Shown here: positions 48,343 through 56,715 of the stretch, one piece after another
How the letters are laid out: every line of letters begins with the position of its first letter
Numbering within the stretch: position 1 is the first letter of the stretch
Assembly (NCBI GenBank): GCA_017541665.1
Contig: JAFXYP010000008.1
Span: 49,550-113,549 of the forward strand
DNA: 64,000 bases
Source of the DNA: Lentisphaeria bacterium
Lineage (GTDB): Bacteria; Verrucomicrobiota; Lentisphaeria; Victivallales; UBA1829
Direction: 5' to 3'
The notes under the pieces: generated by a model
Databases searched by the model: none
What the model saw: the letters and a program-made list of their open reading frames with translations, nothing else
What the model was told of the DNA's origin: nothing
Translations under genes and position numbers: made by a program

Positions 48343-49434
48343 ATGAGCTTCGAATCGGATGTCTTTCTTCAATACCGTCCTGTTCGGGAAAGGATGATCC
48401 GGCACGGTTTCATCCGGTCGGGCAGGGACATGGTCTTCCGCGGGGAGATCATGTTCGGGAAGTTCCAGGCGGAATTCCGCTGGAGCGGGCAGAACGAGCC
48501 CCGGATCACCATTCGGGAAGACGGAGAGGAGTATTCCCTGATTCACGTGGAAAGCGCGGACGGCGATTATGTCCGGCGCATCCGGGATGCCTGCATCGTC
48601 TGGATGACGGAGCTCCGGGATGCGTGCTTTGCCAGAAAACAATTCTGCGGCGAGCAGGCGGACCGCATTTCGGAGGCTCTGCTTCAGAAGTTCGGCGACA
48701 TGCCGGATGATCCGTGGCAGAGCAAATATCCGGGGATCGGGGTGTTCCGCCACCCCGGGAGCAATAAATGGTACGCGATCATCATGAATACGGACGGCGC
48801 GTGTGTCAGACGCCCCGGCACGCCCTGCGACGTGCTGACGTTCCGTGCCGGGACCGATCGAGCTGCCGAGCTTCTTCGGATGCCCGGCTTTGTCCCCGGC
48901 TACCACATGAACCATAAAAGCTGGGTCTCGGTCGTTCTGGACGATTCCATCCCCGATCCGGTCATTCTGGCGGAGCTTGCGGCGGCACGGGCGCTCCTCG
49001 CAGCCGGGAAGCAGAGGAATGATGCCCCCGGCGTGTGGCTGGTCCCGGCAAACCCGAAATTCTTCGACGTTGTGGACGCATTTGCGAAGAAACGCACGAT
49101 CCTGTGGAAACAGAGCACGGACATCCGAGTGGACGACACCGTCTATCTCTACGTCGGGGCGCCATATTCCGCGATCCTGTACCGATGCCGGGTCATGGAA
49201 TCCGACATCCCGTATTCGTACGAGGACGGCAACCTGCGGATGGACCATGTGATGAAGATCCGAAGGACTCACTGCTATCTGCCGACACAGTTCACGTTCG
49301 CCGAACTGAAAAAGCACGGCGTCAATGCCGTCCGGGGACCGCGCCGGATGCCGGGATCCCTGCTGAAGGAACTTGAGGCAGCGGCCTGCCCGGAAGGGGA
49401 ATCGAAGTCCCGGAAAGGGAAACGGACATGCTGA
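48343..49434 (+). CDS. MmcQ/YjbR-EVE (PUA-like) fusion protein
   Basis: 363 residues. The central part has the MmcQ/YjbR pattern: GVFRHPGSNKWYAIIMN, then FVPGYHMNHKSWVSVVLDD, a DNA-binding-like fold of unknown role. The C-terminal third resembles EVE/PUA-like domains: VWLVPANPKFFDVVDAFAKK, ILWKQSTDIRVDDTVYLYVG, APYSAILYRCRVMESDIPYS, which bind modified bases in DNA or RNA. A fusion of these two is seen in some gut bacteria under the name MmcQ-like protein. The gene overlaps the next by seven bases. Function in the cell is unknown, but modified-base recognition fits the EVE part. Confidence 0.78.
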   Translation: MSFESDVFLQYRPVRERMIRHGFIRSGRDMVFRGEIMFGKFQAEFRWSGQNEPRITIREDGEEYSLIHVESADGDYVRRIRDACIVWMTELRDACFARKQFCGEQADRISEALLQKFGDMPDDPWQSKYPGIGVFRHPGSNKWYAIIMNTDGACVRRPGTPCDVLTFRAGTDRAAELLRMPGFVPGYHMNHKSWVSVVLDDSIPDPVILAELAAARALLAAGKQRNDAPGVWLVPANPKFFDVVDAFAKKRTILWKQSTDIRVDDTVYLYVGAPYSAILYRCRVMESDIPYSYEDGNLRMDHVMKIRRTHCYLPTQFTFAELKKHGVNAVRGPRRMPGSLLKELEAAACPEGESKSRKGKRTC

Positions 49435-50063
49435 TCCTGCGTCACGGCACCCGAGCCGAACTGGTGGTGCGGAAATCGCGTTTCCTCGCTGAAGCGACTC
49501 CGGTCGACTCGGCGGAGGCGGCGCGGGAGCTCTGGCGCGAACGCAAACGCATCTATGCCGGTTGCAATCATGTCGTCCCGGCCTTCATCTGCGGGCCGCA
49601 GGGCGGCGTGATGGGGTGTTCCGACGACGGAGAACCGTCCGGCACGGCGGGACGGCCGGCGCTTGAGGTGCTGAAAGGAAGCGGAATCACGAATGTGCTG
49701 CTCACGGTGACACGATGGTTCGGCGGGATCAAGCTCGGCACGGGCGGGCTGGTCCGGGCGTACACGGAGAGTGCCCAGCTGGCGCTCGCCGATGCGCCGA
49801 CCGCCGAACTCGTCCCGCTGACCCGGTTCACGCTCGTGTTGTCCTATCTCCATTATGAGACCGTGCGTCGCCGGTTCCCGGAATTCGCGGCGGAGATCAC
49901 CGGCGAGGAGTTCGCCGCGGACGTAACACTCTCCGGGATGATCCCGACCTCAAACTACATCGTGTTTTCCGAGGCTGTCCGCGACCTCACCGGCGGCGCG
50001 GCGGTTCCCCTCATGCTTTCGTCCGACGACGGAATTCCCGCCCCGTCCAGTTCAAAGCAATGA
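49428..50063 (+). CDS. YigZ/IMPACT-family protein
   Basis: 211 residues. The family core is plain: KSRFLAEATPVDSAEAAREL, CNHVVPAFICG, GCSDDGEPSGTAGRPALEVL, VTRWFGGIKLGTGGLVRAYT. Bacterial YigZ has an N-terminal IMPACT domain and a C-terminal RNA-binding-like domain, and its human relative regulates translation. The cellular role in bacteria is not settled. It overlaps both neighbours, including ATGA with the acetyltransferase gene. Confidence 0.92.
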   Translation: MLILRHGTRAELVVRKSRFLAEATPVDSAEAARELWRERKRIYAGCNHVVPAFICGPQGGVMGCSDDGEPSGTAGRPALEVLKGSGITNVLLTVTRWFGGIKLGTGGLVRAYTESAQLALADAPTAELVPLTRFTLVLSYLHYETVRRRFPEFAAEITGEEFAADVTLSGMIPTSNYIVFSEAVRDLTGGAAVPLMLSSDDGIPAPSSSKQ

Positions 50064-50569
50064 ATCCTCCCCCCCCTGCAAAGTCACGGCACATGAACAA
50101 CGATACAAGCACGAAGATCGAGGTCCTCCGGGCGGAATCCGAATGGCAGCGCGCCGGGGCGTATTCCGTCCGCATCCAGGGCATGAACCGGCAGCATCAC
50201 ATCCCGCTGCGGGAGGAATTCGACGAACACGACGGCGACGGCACAAGGTATATCGTCCTGCTGGACGACGGCTATCCCGTGGCGACCTGCCGGTTCTATG
50301 AGATCGGCGCGGGAAGCGTAGCCGTGGGACGCGTGGTCGTCCTGCCCGAATACCGCGGCCGGAAACTCGGCCGGAGAGTGATGGAAGAGGCGGAACGCTG
50401 GATCGGGGAGCTCGGTTATCACGAGGTCGTGATCGACAGCCGAACCGTCGCGATCCCATTTTATGAAAAACTCGGCTATGCAGCCGTGGACGGCACCCGG
50501 GTCAGAAGCGGCTCGTTCGACTGCATCAGAATGCGCAAGCGCATAGCGCCGGCGGACACTCCTTCCTAA
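50060..50569 (+). CDS. GNAT-family N-acetyltransferase
   Basis: 169 residues from the ATGA-overlapping start; an internal ATG at 50093 is also possible. The acetyl-CoA loop VGRVVVLPEYRGRKLGRRVM matches the R/Q-x-x-G-x-G/A motif A. EVVIDSRTVAIPFYEKLGYA is motif B. The length and the 'FYEKLGY' ending resemble ElaA-like or YjdJ-like acetyltransferases. Substrate unknown. Confidence 0.88.
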   Translation: MNPPPPAKSRHMNNDTSTKIEVLRAESEWQRAGAYSVRIQGMNRQHHIPLREEFDEHDGDGTRYIVLLDDGYPVATCRFYEIGAGSVAVGRVVVLPEYRGRKLGRRVMEEAERWIGELGYHEVVIDSRTVAIPFYEKLGYAAVDGTRVRSGSFDCIRMRKRIAPADTPS

Positions 50570-50594
50570 AACACATCTTTTTTTTGAATCGAGC

Positions 50595-50622
50595 TTGACT
50601 TCCGGTCAAAGACTGCTATATT
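50595..50622 (+). promoter_or_regulatory. Promoter of the tRNA-Asn/tRNA-Met unit
   Basis: TTGACT (50595-50600), 16 bases, TATATT (50617-50622), 60 bases before tRNA-Asn. Confidence 0.7.
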
Positions 50623-50681
50623 ATTCATACGTTTTTACCTGCGCCCGAGGGGGACAGATAAAAAATGCTGTTTTCCGTCGC

Positions 50682-50757
50682 TCCGGCATAGCTCAGTCGG
50701 TAGAGTAGGTGGCTGTTAACCACCCTGTCGCAGGTTCGAGTCCTGCTGCCGGAGCCA
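50682..50757 (+). tRNA. tRNA-Asn (GTT)
   Basis: Cloverleaf with acceptor TCCGGCA/TGCCGGA, D arm GCTC...GAGT, anticodon loop CTGTTAA (anticodon GTT), T loop TTCGAGT and encoded CCA (50755-50757). Twenty-two bases separate it from the next tRNA, so they are probably one transcript. Confidence 0.95.
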
Positions 50758-50779
50758 TTTTTTTTGACAACTTCTGGTT

Positions 50780-50855
50780 GGCTGCTTAGCTCAGTCGGTA
50801 GAGCGATGGAATCATAATCCACAGGTCGCTGGTTCGAACCCGGCAGCAGCCACCA
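50780..50855 (+). tRNA. tRNA with CAT anticodon (tRNA-Met, or lysidine-modified tRNA-Ile)
   Basis: Acceptor GGCTGCT/AGCAGCC, D arm GCTC...GAGC, anticodon loop ATCATAA (CAT), T loop TTCGAAC, encoded CCA, then eight T. It lacks initiator features (paired first base, no GC triplet in the anticodon stem). CAT also occurs in tRNA-Ile2. The pair 27:43 is mismatched as I fold it. Its 3' half is duplicated at 1415-1456. Confidence 0.9.
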
Positions 50856-50911
50856 TTTTTTTTGTGCTCGGAAAAGGGGGTCAAGGGGAGCTTAGCCGGC
50901 ACGGACCGCAA

Positions 50912-53014
50912 TCAGCATTCCGCATCCTCGTCCATGGTCTCCAGCAGGAAACTGACGGGACGGAATCCGTCATTGCAGGAGATCATGGCGGACCTCGGAT
51001 CCTTCATCCAGCCGTCGTAGAAATTCTTCCCGCCGTGCGCCAGCGTCATGACGAACGGAGAGACGGTATCCCACGCGCTGTCGCAGAAGCCGTCCGGGCG
51101 CGCCCAGCCGTTGCAGACGAAGACCTGGCCGGGCTTCATGTCGCAGGCGTGTTCGATCGGGTTTTCATACTGTGCGATCAGATCGTCGTGGCGGACGATC
51201 TTCTTTACCGTGATCCGTACTTTCTTCATTTTTGACACCTGTTCGAATTTCGGTTTTTGCAAAACGGATTGAGCTGTTCCGTTGTGTTTTTTGTGAAGAT
51301 GTTCTTTCAGATAGTCCATGATATCCATCTGATCCCCGTTGAGCTCGTCGTAATCGTCGTATTCGCTCAGGACATCAAGCGGCGTTTTTCCTTTCTTCGT
51401 ACGGATGGACGGGTCTGCTCCGTGCCGGACCAGATACTTTACCGTGTCCGTCGCTCCGGCTTCACATGCGCGCAACAGGACAGAAACGCCTTCGCTGTTC
51501 CGGTCATTGACAGGGAAACCGAACGTTTCGACAAGATACTTGATCATGCGGCGCTCCGGCTCGACAAGCAACAGCAGATCGTCACCGTGAAGATCCTTTG
51601 CGAGGAAGTCGACGCTATACTGTTGAAGCAGCCGGAGATCGTCGGGGAAGTTCGCATGGAACATGGCAACGGTACGGCCGAGAGCATCCGCGGCGGACGG
51701 ATTCGCGCCCGATTCCAGGAGCAATTTCAGCATTTCACCCGTGGCGGCCATGGCGGGGACGATGCCGTTTTTGTTCGGGAAGTCCGGGTCGACGCCTTGC
51801 CGCATCAGATACCGGACGAGCTCCATGGTATCCCGGCCCTCGTTGGATTTTTCGATCGGGAAAACCGGTTCATGTCCTGGCAAATCCCTCATGGCGGCCC
51901 GGAGGAGCGCCGACGTCCCTTTTTTGTCGCAGACCTGGAAATCGGCTCCGGCGGTCCGCAGACGTTCGAGTCCCGCTTTCCACTTCGTTGCCGACATGGC
52001 ATAGAACAGCGCCGTCCAGCCCTGTTTGTCTTTCCGGTTGACGTCCGCGCCGTGGCTCAGGAGCAATTCGGCGATCGTGCGGGCGGGCTCCTGGGAAAGG
52101 TCGCCTCTGACTGCTTGCATCAGGGGGGTGCATCCGTGTTTGTCGGAGAGGTTTGTGTCACTGCCGTGTTCCAGCAGATAGGCGATCACATCGACATAGC
52201 TGAACATCCCCGCGCAGAAAAGCGGCGTCCAACCGTAATGGTCCTGCCGGTTGACCGGAAGATTGAGCTCCTCGACGAGATAGCGGATCATGTCCATCCT
52301 GCCGAAGCGTGCCGCTTCGTTCAGGACCGTGGGGGACGTTTTTGGACGCTTATCCGGGTCGGCGCCATACGCGATAAGAAGTTTCGCCGCTTCGACATGG
52401 CCGCCCGCTGCCGCCGCCATGAGCGGAGTGGAGCTGCCCCTGGTGAAATTCACATCCGCGCCCGCTGCAATATCCACTGCCATTTGTTCGACATCGCCAT
52501 GGCCGGCATGTTCGACCAACTCGAAACTGATCTTGCGCAGAGCCAGTTCCCGTTCCCATTCGGGATCGGGCGGCGGGATACGATATTCCGGGGTATTCTC
52601 ACCCGGGGCAAGTTCGAGCTTGCACCATTCCGGCTGACCGCTTTCCCCGTCCTTTTTTTCTCTGTCCGGGTTGCGTTTCCACGGGATGCCGTTCGCGCGG
52701 AAGTCCTCCGCGACGCCGCCGGACTCCTCCTCGACGCCTGTGTTTTCGGCCGAGAGGATGCGGTCCAGGCGGAATGTCCGCGGTTCGTCCCGCAGCATGC
52801 AGTAGGCGGCGACATACCAGTTTTCGGCGGAGCGGAACACCACCTCCGGCAGGATCCGGCGTTTCGAATCCTCGTCCGAGGAGTTTTCGTATTCGATCTC
52901 CACGAGCGTTCCGGCAAGCAGGCCCTCGCGGATCGGGGCAAAGACCGCCTGCGGGATATCGGGAAGCACGGTCGGAATGGCCGAGTCTCTGAAATAGAAA
53001 ATGTCTTCCGGCAT
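50912..53014 (-). CDS. WYL-ankyrin-TIGR04076 fusion protein
   Basis: 700 residues from the ATG at 53014, with GGAG ten bases upstream. Residues about 20-95 are a WYL-type domain (AGTLVEIEYENSSDEDSKRR, VFRSAENWYVAAYCMLRDEP, TFRLDRILSAE), a ligand or nucleic-acid sensor of bacterial regulators, here without a helix-turn-helix. The middle holds about nine ankyrin repeats (STPLMAAAAGGHVEAAKLLI, GADVNRKDKQGWTALFYAM, GADPSIRTKKGKTPLDVLS). The last 90 residues match the TIGR04076 family (KVRITVKKIVRHDD, FVCNGWARPDGFCDSAW, SCNDGFRPVSFLLE). I know of no described protein with this combination. An alternative ATG at 53077 would coincide with the predicted transcription start. Confidence 0.82.
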   Translation of the reverse strand: MPEDIFYFRDSAIPTVLPDIPQAVFAPIREGLLAGTLVEIEYENSSDEDSKRRILPEVVFRSAENWYVAAYCMLRDEPRTFRLDRILSAENTGVEEESGGVAEDFRANGIPWKRNPDREKKDGESGQPEWCKLELAPGENTPEYRIPPPDPEWERELALRKISFELVEHAGHGDVEQMAVDIAAGADVNFTRGSSTPLMAAAAGGHVEAAKLLIAYGADPDKRPKTSPTVLNEAARFGRMDMIRYLVEELNLPVNRQDHYGWTPLFCAGMFSYVDVIAYLLEHGSDTNLSDKHGCTPLMQAVRGDLSQEPARTIAELLLSHGADVNRKDKQGWTALFYAMSATKWKAGLERLRTAGADFQVCDKKGTSALLRAAMRDLPGHEPVFPIEKSNEGRDTMELVRYLMRQGVDPDFPNKNGIVPAMAATGEMLKLLLESGANPSAADALGRTVAMFHANFPDDLRLLQQYSVDFLAKDLHGDDLLLLVEPERRMIKYLVETFGFPVNDRNSEGVSVLLRACEAGATDTVKYLVRHGADPSIRTKKGKTPLDVLSEYDDYDELNGDQMDIMDYLKEHLHKKHNGTAQSVLQKPKFEQVSKMKKVRITVKKIVRHDDLIAQYENPIEHACDMKPGQVFVCNGWARPDGFCDSAWDTVSPFVMTLAHGGKNFYDGWMKDPRSAMISCNDGFRPVSFLLETMDEDAEC

Positions 53015-53084
53015 ATCGTCTGCGCTCCAGGATCGGGAGGGGTTGCTGAGGGATGAGGATGCGGGCTTTGCTCCCATGGTAGAT

Positions 53085-53112
53085 ACGATACGCGTTAAAA
53101 CCGGAAAATCAA
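53085..53112 (-). promoter_or_regulatory. Promoter of the WYL-ankyrin gene
   Basis: On the minus strand TTGATT (53112-53107), 16 bases, TATCGT (53090-53085). The start site near 53078 rules out an upstream extension of the protein. Confidence 0.5.
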
Positions 53113-53177
53113 GCGGGAAACGGAAAAACGCAGTTATTTTTTGAGGGAAATGCGGCTTCGGGCCGTTATCCGCCGAC

Positions 53178-53209
53178 AAAAAACGGGCCCGGGGATGAAC
53201 CCGGACCCG
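53178..53209 (-). terminator. Rho-independent terminator of the beta-helix gene
   Basis: Arms CGGGTCCGGG and CCCGGGCCCG around a six-base loop, followed on the minus strand by six T. It lies about 30 bases past the stop at 53238. Confidence 0.85.
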
Positions 53210-53237
53210 TAAAAGGAATCAAGTCTGACTGAGCGGA

Positions 53238-54575
53238 TCAGTTGATCTTGTCGGCAGCCGGCTTGGCGGCATTCGGATCCTGTGCGCCGTAGCCTTTGTA
53301 CGCGCCGAAGAGCTTGAAGGTCTCTTCCATCGGGTAGCGGTTGCCGTACATGGAGACCTTGGTCTCGATCTTGCCGACCTTGTTCATGCCCATGGCGGCA
53401 CGGAAGAGGTTGGCGGGGGAGTTCTCGTCATAGTCGGTGGTCTCGGAGTAGGAGGCGTTGAGGAAGGCGGTGAGGTAGGCCTCGTTGATGGCGCCCTTGA
53501 ACGCGCCGGGATCCTTCAGGGAGACGTTGCCGTCGACATCCTCGATGCCGGGGAAGTCGACCATATCTTCGAACTCGTCGGAATCGACGCGGAGCTTCAG
53601 GATGCTCGGACTCTTCACGACGGTGACGTCGGCCTGCTTGTTGAGGAAGAACACGTTGTCGTCGATCGTAACGTTCTTGGTCTTGGGATCGCCGAAGGCA
53701 TTGTCGACGCCGGCGAAGACGCTGAGGCCGAAGATATTGTGGTGGACGTTGGAGTTGACCTTGGCGTTGCAGCGGTAGCCGTAGCCCATGTCGCCGAAGT
53801 CGTCGGTGCGGCTCCAGGAGAAGAGGACGGTGTTGTACGCGAAGTCGCAGGTCACATCGCCGTTCTTGGCGCTGGAGCAGAGGACGTTGCAGGAGATCAT
53901 GCGGCAGGCGACGAAGAGATTGTTCTCGATCGTGACTTTGCCCTTGTAGAGGTTGAGGTTGATGCCGTAGTTGCCGCTGTTGGAGAAGACGCAGTTCCGG
54001 ATGATGACGTTGCCTTCGAAGCGTCCGGCGGTCTCGCTGTAGATGGAGTAGGACTTCGCGGAGGCGAATTTGTCCTTGGATCCGTGGGCCGGGGGTTCGA
54101 GCCACATGCCGGTCTCGACGCCTTCGGGCTTGCCCTTGGTGTCATGGTAGCTGTTCATGAAGCTCTGGTCGATCACGATGCCGTCGAGAACCATGTCGGG
54201 GCCGGCGCCGTTCGGAAGCTTGAGGGTGATCACGCCGATGCCCTTGGAATCGTTCTTGTCGTTCGGGGGCTGGATCTTGGTGGTGAACTTGGCGAGATCG
54301 CGGGTGGCGAAGTCGTCGGAGTAGCCGCCCTTGATGGTAAGGGGCTTGTCGATGATGATCTCGCTGGCTCCGAGCGCACCGGAGTAATTGCCGGCGGCCA
54401 TGTAGATGGTGTCGCCGGGGTTGGCGGCCTTCACCGCGTCGAGCAGGGCCTTGAAGGGTTCTTCCTTCGTGCCGGGACCTTTCTTCTTGCCGTTGGCCTG
54501 GGAGATGTAGAGGTCGGCGCCGAAGACGGACGCGCCGATCGCGAGGCACATCAGGGACATCAGGAGTTTTTTCAT
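53238..54575 (-). CDS. Secreted parallel beta-helix protein
   Basis: 445 residues. Signal peptide MKKLLMSLMCLAIGASVFG, cut before ADLYISQANGKKKGPGTKEE. The phrase 'GTKEEPFKALLDAVKAANPG' followed by DTIYMAAGNYSG is the usual opening of right-handed beta-helix proteins. Further turns are regular (GNVIIRNCVFSNSGNYGINL, VTIENNLFVACRMISCNV, NVTIDDNVFFLN). Such proteins include pectate lyases and other polysaccharide lyases or hydrolases, as well as non-catalytic surface proteins. I see no clear catalytic set, so the substrate is open. It is monocistronic between its own promoter and terminator. Confidence 0.85.
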   Translation of the reverse strand: MKKLLMSLMCLAIGASVFGADLYISQANGKKKGPGTKEEPFKALLDAVKAANPGDTIYMAAGNYSGALGASEIIIDKPLTIKGGYSDDFATRDLAKFTTKIQPPNDKNDSKGIGVITLKLPNGAGPDMVLDGIVIDQSFMNSYHDTKGKPEGVETGMWLEPPAHGSKDKFASAKSYSIYSETAGRFEGNVIIRNCVFSNSGNYGINLNLYKGKVTIENNLFVACRMISCNVLCSSAKNGDVTCDFAYNTVLFSWSRTDDFGDMGYGYRCNAKVNSNVHHNIFGLSVFAGVDNAFGDPKTKNVTIDDNVFFLNKQADVTVVKSPSILKLRVDSDEFEDMVDFPGIEDVDGNVSLKDPGAFKGAINEAYLTAFLNASYSETTDYDENSPANLFRAAMGMNKVGKIETKVSMYGNRYPMEETFKLFGAYKGYGAQDPNAAKPAADKIN

Positions 54576-54688
54576 GTTGTGTGACCTTTCAGTTTGTATT
54601 TTTTTCGGGTTGGATTTCGATTCTCAGCGCATGCGCCGGGATGGCCCGGATTCAGGCGGATCAGGCGGACTCATGCGCGTTTTTGTCT

Positions 54689-54717
54689 AATATAATCTCA
54701 TTTTACAGGAAAAGCAA
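54689..54717 (-). promoter_or_regulatory. Promoter of the beta-helix gene
   Basis: On the minus strand TTGCTT (54717-54712), 17 bases, TATATT (54694-54689), with a leader of about 105 bases. Confidence 0.6.
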
Positions 54718-54804
54718 GCCGGAAACAGGAAAGATTACTTTTTTTTCGTGTAGTTCCTGAAGCATCGCGCAGGGCAGGGGCGCACGTTATTTTTCCGGAA
54801 ACAC

Positions 54805-54832
54805 TTGATTTTAGGGACGCGACATGTATATT
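54805..54832 (+). promoter_or_regulatory. Promoter of the first Sel1 gene
   Basis: TTGATT (54805-54810), 16 bases, TATATT (54827-54832). The flanks (CTTGATTTT... and ATGTATATTTTTA) are closely repeated before the second Sel1 gene. Confidence 0.7.
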
Positions 54833-54899
54833 TTTACTGAATGCGAATACGAACAAACGGTCCGGGCATCTTCGGACGGAAAGGAATCAGGAATCCGCG

Positions 54900-55463
54900 A
54901 TGGAGCAGAATGAGGCGGACAAAGCCTTTGCGGAACAGAAACGCGATTCGGGCGGATGTCCCCGCGGATGCGGCGGAGTGAAAGGCTCGAACAAGATTCT
55001 TGTCGCGATCTGGGTGGTGCTTCTACTGGGCGGCGTCAGCTGCTTTACGTATTCGCAGCAGAAGAAGGCGGCCGAGGCGAACCGGCTCCTGAACGAGGCG
55101 CAAATGCTGTACGGCCGGGGGGATTTCGCCGGGAGCACGGATCTGCTGCGGCAATCCGCCGAACTCGGCAACGCCTGGGCGCAGCTCTACTACGGCGAAC
55201 GCCTCAGAAACGGATTCTATGCGGAACAGGATTTTGCCGAAGCCGTGAAGTGGCTTCGCAAAGCCGCCAAAAAAGGTTGCGCCGAGGCTTTTTTCCAGCT
55301 CGGGATGTGTTATGAGAACGGCGAAGGCGTGGAGCGCAATCTGAACGAGGCGGAAACCTGGTACCGGAAGGCGCAGAAGGATGCCGGATTCGCCTACGAC
55401 GCCCGGACCGCGCTCGAACGCCTCGAAACGATGAAACGGACGTCGGGCGCAGGGATCGACTGA
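54900..55463 (+). CDS. Membrane-anchored Sel1-repeat protein
   Basis: 187 residues. A short cytoplasmic start with a Cys/Gly knot (GGCPRGCGGVKGSN), one membrane helix (ILVAIWVVLLLGGVSCFTY) and then Sel1 repeats (DLLRQSAELGNAWAQLYYGE, AVKWLRKAAKKGCAEAFFQL, GMCYENGEGVERNLNEAETW). Sel1 repeats form a scaffold for protein-protein contacts. It is a paralogue of the next gene, with the same start, helix and repeats. Confidence 0.85.
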   Translation: MEQNEADKAFAEQKRDSGGCPRGCGGVKGSNKILVAIWVVLLLGGVSCFTYSQQKKAAEANRLLNEAQMLYGRGDFAGSTDLLRQSAELGNAWAQLYYGERLRNGFYAEQDFAEAVKWLRKAAKKGCAEAFFQLGMCYENGEGVERNLNEAETWYRKAQKDAGFAYDARTALERLETMKRTSGAGID

Positions 55464-55492
55464 CATCCCCTCTGCTTTTTTCCGACCCCCGC

Positions 55493-55520
55493 TTGATTTT
55501 GATGCGGCGGGATGTATATT
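55493..55520 (+). promoter_or_regulatory. Promoter of the second Sel1 gene
   Basis: TTGATT (55493-55498), 16 bases, TATATT (55515-55520). Confidence 0.7.
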
Positions 55521-55569
55521 TTTAGACTGACAGCAACTATTTCGCAACCTGAAAAGAGGAATTTGGAAT

Positions 55570-56523
55570 ATGGAACAGAACGAAGAGAGCAGGACCCCGG
55601 CCGAACCGAAACAGTCTTCGGACAGCTGCTCCTGCGGATGCGGCGGAAAAAACTCGAACTGGATCGCGATCGCGATCTGGGTGGCACTCCTGCTCGGATT
55701 CTCCGGCTTCCTGGCATATACCCGCTCGAACGCGCAGAAGAATCTTTCCGAGGCGGACAAGCTCATGAACGAGGCATACGAGCTGTTCGAAAAACAGGAC
55801 TACACGGCGGGCGCGGATCTCCTGCGGCAGTCCGCCGAACTCGGCAATGCCTGGGCGCAACTGTATTACGGCGGGGCGCTGAAGAAAGGCGTCGGCGTAG
55901 AGCAGGACATGGCCGCCGCCGTGGAATGGCTCCGCAAGTCCGCCGACCAGAACTGCCCCGTCGCGTTCTATGAACTCGGCGTCTGCTACGAGAACGGCGA
56001 GGGCGTGAAACGGGATCCGGACGAGGCGGAAGCCTGGTACCGGAAGGCGCTTGACGCCGGCATCAAACCGGATGCGCAGACAGCCCTCGAACGCGTCGGA
56101 AAACTGAAAGCGGAGGAGTCCAACCCGGATGCCAAAGCCATAGCGTTGTACCAGCAGGCAATCGAGTTTTTCAACCGGCAGGACAAGGACGTCGAGTGCG
56201 CGGAGCTGCTGCGGCAGTCCGCCGAGCTCGGCTACGTCTGGGCGCAGCTCTATTACGGACGGTTCCTCGCCAAAGGAATCGGCACCGCTCTGGATCCGAA
56301 CGGAGCCATGGCATGGTTCCGCAAAGCCGCCGATCAGAACAATTCCGAAGCGTTCTATGAAATCGGCGTCTGCTATGAGAACGGCGAGGGCGTGGAAAAG
56401 GATCTGGATGCGGCGGAGACATGGTACCGCAAGGCCGTGGACGCCGGGTTCGAGGGAGGGGCGGAACGCGCGCTCGAACGTGTCACGAAGCTGAAGGCGG
56501 AGATGGGCGAGCCCGGCAACTGA
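55570..56523 (+). CDS. Membrane-anchored Sel1-repeat protein, longer paralogue
   Basis: 317 residues. It starts MEQNEESRTPAEPKQSSDSC, has a Cys/Gly knot (SCGCGGKNSN) and one membrane helix (IAIAIWVALLLGFSGFLAY). Two blocks of Sel1 repeats follow (DLLRQSAELGNAWAQLYYGG...; ELLRQSAELGYVWAQLYYGR...). The second block looks like an internal duplication of the first. It arose with the upstream gene by tandem duplication that included the promoter. Likely a scaffold facing the periplasm. Confidence 0.85.
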   Translation: MEQNEESRTPAEPKQSSDSCSCGCGGKNSNWIAIAIWVALLLGFSGFLAYTRSNAQKNLSEADKLMNEAYELFEKQDYTAGADLLRQSAELGNAWAQLYYGGALKKGVGVEQDMAAAVEWLRKSADQNCPVAFYELGVCYENGEGVKRDPDEAEAWYRKALDAGIKPDAQTALERVGKLKAEESNPDAKAIALYQQAIEFFNRQDKDVECAELLRQSAELGYVWAQLYYGRFLAKGIGTALDPNGAMAWFRKAADQNNSEAFYEIGVCYENGEGVEKDLDAAETWYRKAVDAGFEGGAERALERVTKLKAEMGEPGN

Positions 56524-56562
56524 CCGGAATCAAACCGTATTTATTGAATGAAGGCAAAGAAC

Positions 56563-56605
56563 GGCGGCAGGTCCCGAAGAATTGGGAACTGCCGCCTGTT
56601 TGTTT
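56563..56605 (+). terminator. Rho-independent terminator of the Sel1 gene
   Basis: GGCGGCAG (56563-56570) and CTGCCGCC (56589-56596), with an inner TCCC/GGGA pair, followed by TGTTTGTTT. Confidence 0.75.
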
Positions 56606-56672
56606 GATATTCCTGCGTGATGTGCCGGAGCGTCAAGCCCGGCACGATGTCAGTGGAGGACTCGTCCTCCGA

Positions 56673-56698
56673 GGCGGGCAGGGAAGCCCGCCGTTTTT
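56673..56698 (+). terminator. Second hairpin terminator between convergent genes
   Basis: GGCGGGC (56673-56679) and GCCCGCC (56686-56692) followed by G and five T. A neighbouring GGAGGAC/GTCCTCC hairpin lies just before it. It stops plus-strand read-through into the convergent GH2 gene. Confidence 0.7.
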
Positions 56699-56715
56699 GT
56701 TACATCTTGTCGCCC

